This document shows positions 24,767 through 32,347 of a stretch of 64,000 bases of DNA, piece by piece (the first letter of the stretch is position 1; each line of letters opens with the position of its first letter). The translations under genes and the position numbers were made by a program. The notes below the pieces were generated by a model, which was not told where the DNA came from, did not search any database, and saw nothing but the letters and a program-made list of their open reading frames with translations. Origin of the DNA: Maritimibacter alkaliphilus HTCC2654 (GTDB lineage Bacteria > Pseudomonadota > Alphaproteobacteria > Rhodobacterales > Rhodobacteraceae); contig NZ_AAMT01000016.1 in the NCBI RefSeq assembly GCF_000152805.1, forward strand, positions 29,579 to 93,578, given 5' to 3'.

Positions 24767-25635
24767 CCGATCAGGCACCGCAGAAACCGAACTGGGGCCT
24801 CACGCCCGAGGAACTGGCGACGCACAAGACGATTTTCGCCCCCGACCTGCTGGAAGGGCAGCGGTTCCTCATCACCGGCGGCTCGCAGGGCATGGGCAAG
24901 GCGATGGCGTTTCTGTGCGCCCGGCTCGGCGCCAAGGTGATGATCTGCGGGCGGCGCGAGGAATTGCTGCAAGAGACCCAGAAACAGGCGAAAGACCTGA
25001 TCGGGGCCGACATCCATTACCGCCCGATGTCCATCCGCGACGAGGATCAGGTGGACGCGCTTCTGGATGAGACGTTCGAGGAATTCGGCGGTCTGGATAC
25101 GCTCGTCAACAACGCGGGCGGACAGTATCCGCAGAACGCCATCGACTTTTCCCGCAAGGGCTGGAAGTCGGTCATCGACCTGAACCTGAACGGCACGTGG
25201 TGGATGATGCAGGGCGCGGCGCAACGCTGGCGCGACCGGGGCGAGCCGGGGCATGTGGTGTCGAACGTCGCCCATGTCGAACGCGGGATGCCGCAGGCCG
25301 CGCATACCTGTGCCGCGCGCGCGGGCGTGATCTACCTGACCCGGACCGTGGCGACCGAATGGGGGCCGCTCGGCATCCGCGTGAACTGTGTCGCCCCCGG
25401 CGCCATCGCGACCGAGGGTCTGTCGAACTACCCGCCCGAGGCGACCCAGCGGTTCAACAACGTGAACCCGATGTTCCGCATGGGCGACAGCTGGGACGTG
25501 GCCGAAGGCGTCGTCTACCTTTCGGCCCCCTCGGGCGATTTCATCACCGGCGAGGTGCTGACCATCGACGGCGGGATGCGGATGTGGGGCGTGGTCTGGC
25601 CCGCGGGCGTGCCCGAGCAGTTCCAGAAATACTAA
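24763..25635 (+). CDS. SDR family oxidoreductase, 2,4-dienoyl-CoA reductase-like, lacking the catalytic Tyr
   Basis: A 290-residue short-chain dehydrogenase with a 30-residue N-terminal extension. The cofactor motif is TGGSQGMG and NNAGG is present. At the usual Tyr-x3-Lys position the sequence reads HTCAARAGV, so both Tyr and Lys are replaced (His and Arg). Peroxisomal-type 2,4-dienoyl-CoA reductases also lack the Tyr, and the surrounding AARAGVIYLTRTVATEWG fits that group. It may reduce a dienoyl-CoA with NADPH. It starts in an ATGA overlap with the crotonase gene. Confidence 0.8.
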   Translation: MTDQAPQKPNWGLTPEELATHKTIFAPDLLEGQRFLITGGSQGMGKAMAFLCARLGAKVMICGRREELLQETQKQAKDLIGADIHYRPMSIRDEDQVDALLDETFEEFGGLDTLVNNAGGQYPQNAIDFSRKGWKSVIDLNLNGTWWMMQGAAQRWRDRGEPGHVVSNVAHVERGMPQAAHTCAARAGVIYLTRTVATEWGPLGIRVNCVAPGAIATEGLSNYPPEATQRFNNVNPMFRMGDSWDVAEGVVYLSAPSGDFITGEVLTIDGGMRMWGVVWPAGVPEQFQKY

Positions 25636-25642
25636 GGGATCG

Positions 25643-25671
25643 CGGCGCCGGGGCCTCCCGCCTCGGCGCCG
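25643..25671. terminator. Possible bidirectional terminator hairpin
   Basis: CGGCGCCG at 25643-25650 and again at 25664-25671 can form an 8-bp GC stem with a 13-nt loop in the 42-bp gap between two convergent SDR genes. There is no U-tract, so termination is only likely by position. Confidence 0.35.
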
Positions 25672-25677
25672 TGCCGT

Positions 25678-26397
25678 TCAGTCGCGCGGGATCAGCGACA
25701 TGACCGCCTTGGTCACCCCGCCATCGACGACCAGCTCGTGCCCGTTGATGTAACTCGCACCGTCGCTGTCCAGCCACATCACCGCCTGCGCGATGTCGTC
25801 CTCGCGGCCCAGACGGCGCGACGGAACCGCGCTCGACCGCAGCTTGCGCGCAGCGTCGTTCTTGTAGATGCCCGTCGACATGCCCCCGTCGATCATCCCC
25901 GGCGCGACCGCATTGATGCGCACGCCCGACGGCCCCCACTCCTGCGCCATAAGCTCGGTCAGTCCGGCCAGCCCGCGCTTGGCCGGGACATAGGCATTCA
26001 CGCCCGGCGAGGTCGCGATGCCCGCCGTCGAGGTCACGTTGACGATATGGCCCGACCCGCGTTCCACCATGCCCTTGGCAACCAGCCGCGCCATGGTGAA
26101 CGCGCCGGTCAGGTTGATCGCGATGGTCCTGGCGAAGCTCTCGGTCGTCGTATCGAGCAGCGGGGCGAACTGAACGATCCCCGCGTTGTTGACCAGAAGG
26201 TCGGGCACCGCGCCCAACTCGTCCAGCGCGCGGATCAGGCTCGCCTCGTCCGTCACGTCGCCGATAAAGCTGCGCCACGGCACGTCTTTCGACGCGGTCA
26301 GGTCGATGACGGCGACCTCGTATCCCCGGTCATGCGCCTCCCGCGCGATGGCGGCGCCCAATCCGGCGGCCCCTCCCGTAATCAGTGCCAAAGGCAT
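25678..26397 (-). CDS. SDR family oxidoreductase
   Basis: A 239-residue classical SDR with ITGGAAGLG, NNAGI, a Thr-Ser catalytic segment (NVTSTAG) and Tyr-x3-Lys in YVPAK. It oxidises or reduces a hydroxyl/ketone with NAD(P). TACGGGAGGAAACG precedes the ATG. It is a single-gene unit read leftward from a divergent region with a GTATAC site, convergent with the Rieske operon. Confidence 0.87.
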   Translation of the reverse strand: MPLALITGGAAGLGAAIAREAHDRGYEVAVIDLTASKDVPWRSFIGDVTDEASLIRALDELGAVPDLLVNNAGIVQFAPLLDTTTESFARTIAINLTGAFTMARLVAKGMVERGSGHIVNVTSTAGIATSPGVNAYVPAKRGLAGLTELMAQEWGPSGVRINAVAPGMIDGGMSTGIYKNDAARKLRSSAVPSRRLGREDDIAQAVMWLDSDGASYINGHELVVDGGVTKAVMSLIPRD

Positions 26398-26412
26398 TGG
26401 ACGTTTCCTCCC

Positions 26413-26439
26413 GTATACAGTAGACTACTCATTGAAACA
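26413..26439. promoter_or_regulatory. GTATAC operator, SDR / ANL-like divergent promoter
   Basis: An exact GTATAC at 26413-26418, with ATTGAAACA (core GAAACA 26434-26439) 21 bp away retaining the outer ATTG flank. It lies in the 67-bp gap between the leftward SDR and the rightward ANL-like gene. Confidence 0.48.
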
Positions 26440-26464
26440 CAAACTCCTGACGGGGGGAAGCGCG

Positions 26465-27424
26465 ATGGCAACCACGGCGCACGAAGCGCAGCGAACGGGG
26501 GAACACCGGACGCTTCTCACCCTGCTCGACCGCGCGGCGGATCGGTTCGCGGACCGCCCCGCCCTGATCGACGCGGACCATGCGCTGACATGGGCCGACG
26601 CCCGTGCCGTGCTTGCCGACGGCTCGGCCTCGGGCGATGGTCCGGTGGCCCAGACGCTCGCCGTCCTGTCCGATCTCGCCCGTGGCGAAGTGTTCCATTT
26701 CACCGACACCTCCGCCCCCCTGCCCCCGCGCACCGACATGGTGTTCGCCGCGACCCGCGCCGACGGCAGCGTCGATGCGGTCTGCCATGCCTCCGCCGAC
26801 GCGGCCCATATCGGCGCGGCGATCGCGCTGCGCGAACGGTTCGCGAAAGACGACCGGGTCGCGCTGGCCGCGCGCGTGTCCGACCCCGGATTCTGGGCGG
26901 TTTTCGCCGCCTGCATGGCCTCCGGCGCCGCGCTCGACCTGTCGGGCGACATGGATCGGGCGACGACCGCTTGGCTTATCGACCGCGAGGCCGTCGCCGC
27001 CTACACCCCCCGGCCCCACCTGAACCGCCTGCATCTCGACGCCGGCCGCGACCGGCTGGCCGAGGTCGCGGCGGCCCAACCCGACACCCGGATCGTGAAC
27101 GGGTTGTCACTGCCCGAGACGATGGGGCTGGCCCTGTCCAGCGACCCGCGCGACCCGACCGGCACCATCACCACGACCAAGGGCCGCCCGGTCGGCGGGG
27201 TCGAGGTGATGATCGTCGACCCGCGCACGGGCATGGACGTTCTGCTCTACCAGACCGGCGAAGTCTGGCTGCGCGGCACCGGGGTGTTTCTGGGTTACGC
27301 CGGGAAACCCGGCGTGGGCTTCACCGACCGATTCTTCCGCACCGGCATTCTGGGCCATCTCGACTGCGAGGGGCGACTCGTCCTCCCGAAAGCCGAGGAA
27401 GAGGTGCTTCTGAGCGGCTGGTAA
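26465..27424 (+). CDS. Truncated AMP-binding (ANL superfamily) homologue lacking the ATP loop and C-terminal domain
   Basis: A 319-residue protein that aligns by eye with adenylate-forming ligases but is much shorter. The N-terminal part (LLTLLDRAADRFADRPALID) and the late motifs (GRPVGGVEVMIVDPRTG, GEVWLRGTGVFLGY) are recognisable. The phosphate-binding YTSGTTGxPK loop is reduced to AATRADGSVDAVCHAS, and the mobile C-terminal domain with the catalytic Lys is missing. It is probably not a ligase; it could be a binding or structural partner, or a decaying paralogue. GGGGGGAAG lies before the ATG. Codon use and open frame look normal. It leads the operon with two flavoproteins. Confidence 0.68.
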   Translation: MATTAHEAQRTGEHRTLLTLLDRAADRFADRPALIDADHALTWADARAVLADGSASGDGPVAQTLAVLSDLARGEVFHFTDTSAPLPPRTDMVFAATRADGSVDAVCHASADAAHIGAAIALRERFAKDDRVALAARVSDPGFWAVFAACMASGAALDLSGDMDRATTAWLIDREAVAAYTPRPHLNRLHLDAGRDRLAEVAAAQPDTRIVNGLSLPETMGLALSSDPRDPTGTITTTKGRPVGGVEVMIVDPRTGMDVLLYQTGEVWLRGTGVFLGYAGKPGVGFTDRFFRTGILGHLDCEGRLVLPKAEEEVLLSGW

Positions 27425-27466
27425 GGGGCGGAAAGCACCCCAATTCGCCCATTGCGCGATATTTTC

Positions 27467-27494
27467 GTATACAGAACGATCCCCCACTTGATAC
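27467..27494. promoter_or_regulatory. GTATAC operator upstream of the KstD-like flavoprotein pair
   Basis: An exact GTATAC at 27467-27472 and TTGATACAAT (core 27489-27494, right flank AAT) 22 bp away, in the 92-bp gap before the first KstD-like gene. It shows that the flavoproteins have their own control site apart from the ANL-like gene. Confidence 0.52.
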
Positions 27495-27516
27495 AATCCG
27501 CAAAAGGGAGGATCGC

Positions 27517-29274
27517 ATGGACAAGAAAACCGATCGCACTGTCGACGTGCTCGTCATCGGCTCGGGCGGCGCGGGGCTGACCGCCGCCGCCACGGCCCGC
27601 AAAGCCGGGCTCGACGTTCTGGTGGCCGAGAAAGAGCCGGTGTTCGGCGGGACGACCGCCACATCCGGCGGCGTGATCTGGATTCCGATGAACCGCCACG
27701 CGGCCCCCTTCGGCAAGACCATCGGCGTCACCGACTCGCTGGAGGATGCGCGCACCTATCTGCACATCGAAGCCGGGCAATACGTGGACGAGCCGCGCAT
27801 CGACGCCTACCTCGAACATGGCCCAACCATGGTCGCGTTCATGGAGGACAATACCGAGGTCAAATTCCATTCGATGGAATTCCCCGACTATCACCCGGAC
27901 GAAGACGGCGCCTCGTCGATCCGCTCGCTCGGGTCCGTCGAATACGACGCGCGCAAGATGGGGCCGCTGATGAAGACGCTGAAGGGCGAGCTTCCGCAGA
28001 CCCTGTTTCTGGGTCTCGCGCTGGGGTCCTCGCTCGAAATGAAGACCTTCATGAAGGCCGGACGCTCACCCAAGGCGATGGCTTTCGTGGCGAAACGCAT
28101 GATCCGCCATTTCCGCGACCTCGCCCTGCATGGCTCGACCCAAAGCATCGTGCGTGGCCGCGCCCTGATCGCCCGCCTTGCCCGCACGCTGACCGATGAC
28201 GGCGTGCCGTTCTGGCTGGAAAGCCCCGCAACCTCGCTGATCGAAGAAAACGGCAAAGTCGTCGGCGCGCGGCTCAACACCCCCGACGGCGAGGTCGAGG
28301 TGCGCGCGCGTCACGGCGTCGTGCTGGCGGGCGGCGGCTATCCGCGCGACCGCGAGCGTCGGCGCGAACATCACCCCGGCGTCACCGCGACGATGGACCC
28401 GGTCCTGCCCGTCCCGATGGGCAACACCGGCGACGGCTCGCGCATGGCCGAAGCGGTCGGCGCGCGCTTTAATGGCAACCTGTCCTCGGCGGCGGCATGG
28501 ATGCCCACCTCGCAGCTGCCCGGTGCCACCGATTATACGGGCGTCTGGCCGCATCTGGTGGACCGGACCAAGCCGGGGTTCATCATGGTCACGCCGGACG
28601 GGCGGCGCTTTGCCAACGAATCGCAGAACTACCGTGACCTCGTGATCGAGATGATCGACGCGTTTGAAGAACGCGGCACCGACACCGCATGGCTCATCGC
28701 GGACCACCGCGCGGTCAAGCGTTGGGGCATCGGCTTTGTCCGCCCCTTCCCCATCCCGCGTGGGCGCTACATCAAGAACGGGTATCTGAAGCGCGGCAAG
28801 ACGCTGGACGAGCTTGCCAGCATCTGCGGGATCGAGGCCGAAGAGCTGAAGGCCACCGTCGCCCGGTTCAACGGCTTCGCCAAGGCCGGACGCGACGACG
28901 AATACCAACGTGGTGCGACGCCCTATGACAAGCACCACGGCGATGACGAACACAAGCCGAACCCCGCGCTCGGCGCGTTGGAAACCGGCCCCTACTACGC
29001 CGTGCGCATCTATCCGGGCGAGATCACGTCTTACAAAGGCCTCGCCACCGACAAATACGCCCGCGTTCTGGGACATGACGACCAACCCATCGGCGGGCTT
29101 TACGCGGTCGGCAACGATCAGGCCAACGTGTTCGGCGGTGCCTATCCCGGCGCGGGTGGAACCATCGGGCCGGGCATGGTCTTTGCATGGATCGCGGCCC
29201 GTCACATCGCGGAAAGCGCAGGCAAGACCCTGCCGGGGATCGCGCCGGAGGCCAGCGTCGAGGCGGCGGAGTGA
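27517..29274 (+). CDS. FAD-dependent 3-ketosteroid delta1-dehydrogenase-like oxidoreductase
   Basis: A 585-residue FAD_binding_2 flavoprotein. FAD motif GSGGAG at 15-20, GGTTATSGGVIWIP at 44-57. Residues matching the active site of actinobacterial KstD are in place: Tyr125 in FPDYHPDE (KstD Tyr119 segment) and Tyr543/Gly547 in AYPGAGGTIGPG (KstD Tyr487/Gly491 segment). This supports 1,2-desaturation next to a ring ketone, though the substrate need not be a steroid. AAAGGGAGGATCGC precedes the ATG. The next gene, a clear paralogue, overlaps its stop as GTGA. Confidence 0.86.
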   Translation: MDKKTDRTVDVLVIGSGGAGLTAAATARKAGLDVLVAEKEPVFGGTTATSGGVIWIPMNRHAAPFGKTIGVTDSLEDARTYLHIEAGQYVDEPRIDAYLEHGPTMVAFMEDNTEVKFHSMEFPDYHPDEDGASSIRSLGSVEYDARKMGPLMKTLKGELPQTLFLGLALGSSLEMKTFMKAGRSPKAMAFVAKRMIRHFRDLALHGSTQSIVRGRALIARLARTLTDDGVPFWLESPATSLIEENGKVVGARLNTPDGEVEVRARHGVVLAGGGYPRDRERRREHHPGVTATMDPVLPVPMGNTGDGSRMAEAVGARFNGNLSSAAAWMPTSQLPGATDYTGVWPHLVDRTKPGFIMVTPDGRRFANESQNYRDLVIEMIDAFEERGTDTAWLIADHRAVKRWGIGFVRPFPIPRGRYIKNGYLKRGKTLDELASICGIEAEELKATVARFNGFAKAGRDDEYQRGATPYDKHHGDDEHKPNPALGALETGPYYAVRIYPGEITSYKGLATDKYARVLGHDDQPIGGLYAVGNDQANVFGGAYPGAGGTIGPGMVFAWIAARHIAESAGKTLPGIAPEASVEAAE

Positions 29275-30980
29275 CCGACCCCTCCCGCACCTGCGATCTG
29301 CTCGTCATCGGCACCGGCGGCGCGGCCTTCACCGCCGCGCTTGCCGCCCGCGACCGGGGGCTGTCGGTCATCATGGCCGAAAAAGCCCCGGTATTCGGCG
29401 GCACCACCGCCACATCGGGCGGCGGGCTGTGGGTGCCTGGCACGCACCACTCCAAGTCCATCGAGGCGCAGGCGGGCGAAACCGACGACCGCGCCCGCGC
29501 GCAGCGGTATCTTGAGATCGAAAGCGGTCAGCACCTCGACCCCGCCAAGATCGAGGCGTTTCTGGACGACGGCCCGCGCATGATCGACTTTCTGGAAAGC
29601 AAGACGCATGTGCGGTTCATGGCCATGCCCTTTCCCGACTACCATTCCGAGCAGGAGGGGGCCTCGTCCGTCCGCTCGCTCTTCACCGTGCCTTACGACC
29701 TGCGCAACCTCGGCCCGCTGGCGGACAAGCTGAAACGCGAATTGCCGCAGACCTCGTTCATGGGGATGACCATGCGCTCGGGCGCCGAGGTGAAGCTGTT
29801 CTTCTCGGCCACCCGGTCGTGGACCGCGTTCAAACACGTGGCGAAACGCATGTCCGGCCATGCGGTCCAGCTGCTGCGCTACGGCCAGTCGCAGCAGCTC
29901 ACCACGGGCCGCGCCCTGATCGCGCGGCTGGCCCAAAGCGCGCACGAGGCCGGGGTTGAGATCCTGCTCGCCTCTCCCGCCACCGCGCTGATCCGCGAGG
30001 GCGAGGCGGTGACGGGCGCGATGCTGGACACGCCCGAGGGGCCTTTGCGCATCAACGCGGGCGCCGTGGTGCTGGCCGCCGGGGGATACGCCCGTGACCC
30101 GAACCGCCGCGCCGCCGAACATCCCGCGCCGGTGAACACGCAACCGCTCGTCGCGCCGCTGCCCACCGGGAACACCGGTGACGCGGCGAACATGGCCGAA
30201 GCCGTGGGCGCGCGGTTCCAGTCGAACGCCGCCAATGCCGCCGCGTGGATGCCGGTGTCGAAACTGCCGGGGGTCGAGGATTTCACCGGGGTCTGGCCCC
30301 ACCTCGTCGACCGCTACAAGCCCGGCTTCGTCATGGTGCTGCCCGATGGTCGCCGCTTCGCCAACGAATCCGCCAGCTATCACGATCTGGGGCGCGAGAT
30401 GATCGCGGCCATGTCGGACCGCGGGGCCGATCACGCCTGGCTGATCGGGGACGCGCGGGCCGTGCGGCAATGGGGGATCGGCCATGTGAAGCCGTGGCCG
30501 ATGCCGATGGGCCGCCACGTGCAATCGGGTTATCTCCTCATGGCCAAGACGCTGGAGGCTTTGGCGGGCAAAGCGGGCATCGACGCCGTCGCGCTTGCGA
30601 ACGAAATCGCCACGTTCAACGCCCATGCCGCCAAGGGCGACGACCCCGCGTTTCACCGGGGCCGCGCGCCCTATGATCGCTACCACGGCGACGCGACCCA
30701 GACGCCGAACCCCAGCCTGCGCCCGCTCGGCCAAGGCCCGTTCTACGCGGTCAGGGTCTATGCGGGCGAAATCGGCAATTTCAAAGGGATCGCGACCGAC
30801 GAGAACGCGCAGGTGCTCGACACCTCCGACCGGGCGATCCCCGGTCTTTACGCGGTGGGCAACGACATGGCCAATGCGTTCGGCGGCGCCTATCCCGGCG
30901 GCGGCGGAACGCTGGGGCCCGGCATGACCTTTGCCTACCGGGCCGCGAACCACGCGGCGGATCGGGCGCGCGCGGGTTAA
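29271..30980 (+). CDS. FAD-dependent 3-ketosteroid delta1-dehydrogenase-like oxidoreductase (tandem paralogue)
   Basis: A 569-residue flavoprotein closely related in sequence and layout to the preceding one, pointing to a tandem duplication. It keeps GGTTATSGGGLWVP, Tyr124 in FPDYHSEQ and Tyr541/Gly545 in AYPGGGGTLGPG. The first glycine motif is GTGGAA, with Ala for the last Gly. The GTG start overlaps the upstream stop (GTGA). Both copies have intact active-site residues, so they may act on different positions or successive intermediates, or together. Its stop overlaps that of the convergent flavoprotein (TTAA at 30977-30980). Confidence 0.86.
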   Translation: MTDPSRTCDLLVIGTGGAAFTAALAARDRGLSVIMAEKAPVFGGTTATSGGGLWVPGTHHSKSIEAQAGETDDRARAQRYLEIESGQHLDPAKIEAFLDDGPRMIDFLESKTHVRFMAMPFPDYHSEQEGASSVRSLFTVPYDLRNLGPLADKLKRELPQTSFMGMTMRSGAEVKLFFSATRSWTAFKHVAKRMSGHAVQLLRYGQSQQLTTGRALIARLAQSAHEAGVEILLASPATALIREGEAVTGAMLDTPEGPLRINAGAVVLAAGGYARDPNRRAAEHPAPVNTQPLVAPLPTGNTGDAANMAEAVGARFQSNAANAAAWMPVSKLPGVEDFTGVWPHLVDRYKPGFVMVLPDGRRFANESASYHDLGREMIAAMSDRGADHAWLIGDARAVRQWGIGHVKPWPMPMGRHVQSGYLLMAKTLEALAGKAGIDAVALANEIATFNAHAAKGDDPAFHRGRAPYDRYHGDATQTPNPSLRPLGQGPFYAVRVYAGEIGNFKGIATDENAQVLDTSDRAIPGLYAVGNDMANAFGGAYPGGGGTLGPGMTFAYRAANHAADRARAG

Positions 30981-32347
30981 CCCAGCGCCAGTTTCGCGGC
31001 GTTCGTCCCGGCGATGCGGCCAAAGATCACCGCGTTCCCGATGGATGCCCCGCCGCCCGCATAGCACGGCCCGGCAAAGCCCCCGGTCGTCTCGCCTGCA
31101 GCGAACAGCCCCGGCATCACGCGGTCTGCCTGATCCAGCACGCGCGCCTCGGCGTCGATCCTCAGCCCCGTTCCGGTCCAGCACACGATGGCGGGCCGGA
31201 TGCGGACGCCGTAGAACGGCGGTGTTTCGATGGGCCGCAGATGCGCGGGGGTCTTGAAGAACGCGCTGTCCGCCCCGGCCCGCGCATCCGCCGAATACCG
31301 CTCGGCCGTCGTCACCAGCGTTTCGGGGCGCACCCCGATCCGCTCGGCCAACTCGGTCAGCGTGTCCGCCTTCACCACCGGGCCTTTTTCCGCGAATTCC
31401 GCCAGACGGTCGGCGGCCCAGTTGGGGGCGGGATGCGCCTTGGCCTCGGCCCGCGCGGCTTCGTCGAAGATCGCGAAACACTCGCCCGCCGTCTGGGTCG
31501 ACAGAACCTCGGACAGCACGGAATATTCCGTCGCCTCGTCGATGAACCGCCGCCCTTCGTGGTTCACATGCACGACCCAGGGCGGCAGGTAGCTTTCGAC
31601 GTCATGGGCGAACCCCGGCGTCATGAGAAGCAGCCCGATGTCGGGCCGCGTCAGGTCGGCCCCCGCGCGCCGCCCCATTTCAAGCCCATCGCCCCGGCAC
31701 TCATCCGCGCCGATATACCACGCCAGCTCGCCCTGCTTGGCGGCGGACGGATACAACTCGGCCCAGAGCCGCCGGTTGTTCCCAAACCCGCCCGAGGCGA
31801 TGACCACCGCCCCCGCGCGCACCGGGTCACCATCGACGATCACCCCGGTCACGGCGCCGTCCTCGATCAACAGATCCTGCACCCGCGTATGGGTGGCAAG
31901 GTCCACCGAACGGCCCGCAAGCGCGCCCTCCAGCACCTCGGCAATCTCGGCCCCGTGCCCCTCGGCCCGGTGCCCGCGCCGAATCTTGTCGACGCCCGAG
32001 ACATACAGGTTCTCAAGCGGAAAGTTCACCCCCAGCCCCACGAGCCATTCGAAGGTCGGGGCCGACAGATCGCAGTAGCGGCGGGCCAGAGCCGGGTCCA
32101 CTTTGTATTGGTTGACCGTCATGTAGTAATGAAACTGACTGTCCGCGTCGTCCTCGATTCCGGCCTCGCGTTGCAGCGACGTGCCGGCGGCCCAATAGAC
32201 CCCGCCCGATAGCGCGGTCGATCCGCCCGCCTTGGCCCCGGCCTCGATCAACAGCACCCGCGCCCCCGCCTCGGTCGCCTCGATCGCGGCGGACAGACCC
32301 GCCCCGCCCGCGCCGACGATGATGACGTCATAATCGCGCTCAGACAT
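30977..32347 (-). CDS. FAD-dependent oxidoreductase (fumarate reductase/succinate dehydrogenase flavoprotein-like)
   Basis: A 456-residue FAD_binding_2 flavoprotein, shorter than the KstD-like pair. FAD motif GAGGAG at 12-17, GGSTALSGGVYWAAGTS, and a C-terminal CYAGGGASIGNAVIFGR. Members include urocanate reductase-like and KstD-related enzymes that add or remove hydrogens beside a carbonyl. It overlaps the GMC oxidoreductase gene by 8 bases and is the last gene of the leftward operon crotonase, dihydrolipoyl dehydrogenase, AKR, GMC, flavoprotein. Confidence 0.84.
   Translation of the reverse strand: MSERDYDVIIVGAGGAGLSAAIEATEAGARVLLIEAGAKAGGSTALSGGVYWAAGTSLQREAGIEDDADSQFHYYMTVNQYKVDPALARRYCDLSAPTFEWLVGLGVNFPLENLYVSGVDKIRRGHRAEGHGAEIAEVLEGALAGRSVDLATHTRVQDLLIEDGAVTGVIVDGDPVRAGAVVIASGGFGNNRRLWAELYPSAAKQGELAWYIGADECRGDGLEMGRRAGADLTRPDIGLLLMTPGFAHDVESYLPPWVVHVNHEGRRFIDEATEYSVLSEVLSTQTAGECFAIFDEAARAEAKAHPAPNWAADRLAEFAEKGPVVKADTLTELAERIGVRPETLVTTAERYSADARAGADSAFFKTPAHLRPIETPPFYGVRIRPAIVCWTGTGLRIDAEARVLDQADRVMPGLFAAGETTGGFAGPCYAGGGASIGNAVIFGRIAGTNAAKLALG

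Noticed and set aside
29202..31481. Long open frame on the minus strand (about 759 codons) opposite the flavoprotein genes
   Set aside because: It is a shadow of the high-GC third-position bias of the plus-strand gene; the translation is Arg/Gly/His-rich with no family motifs.
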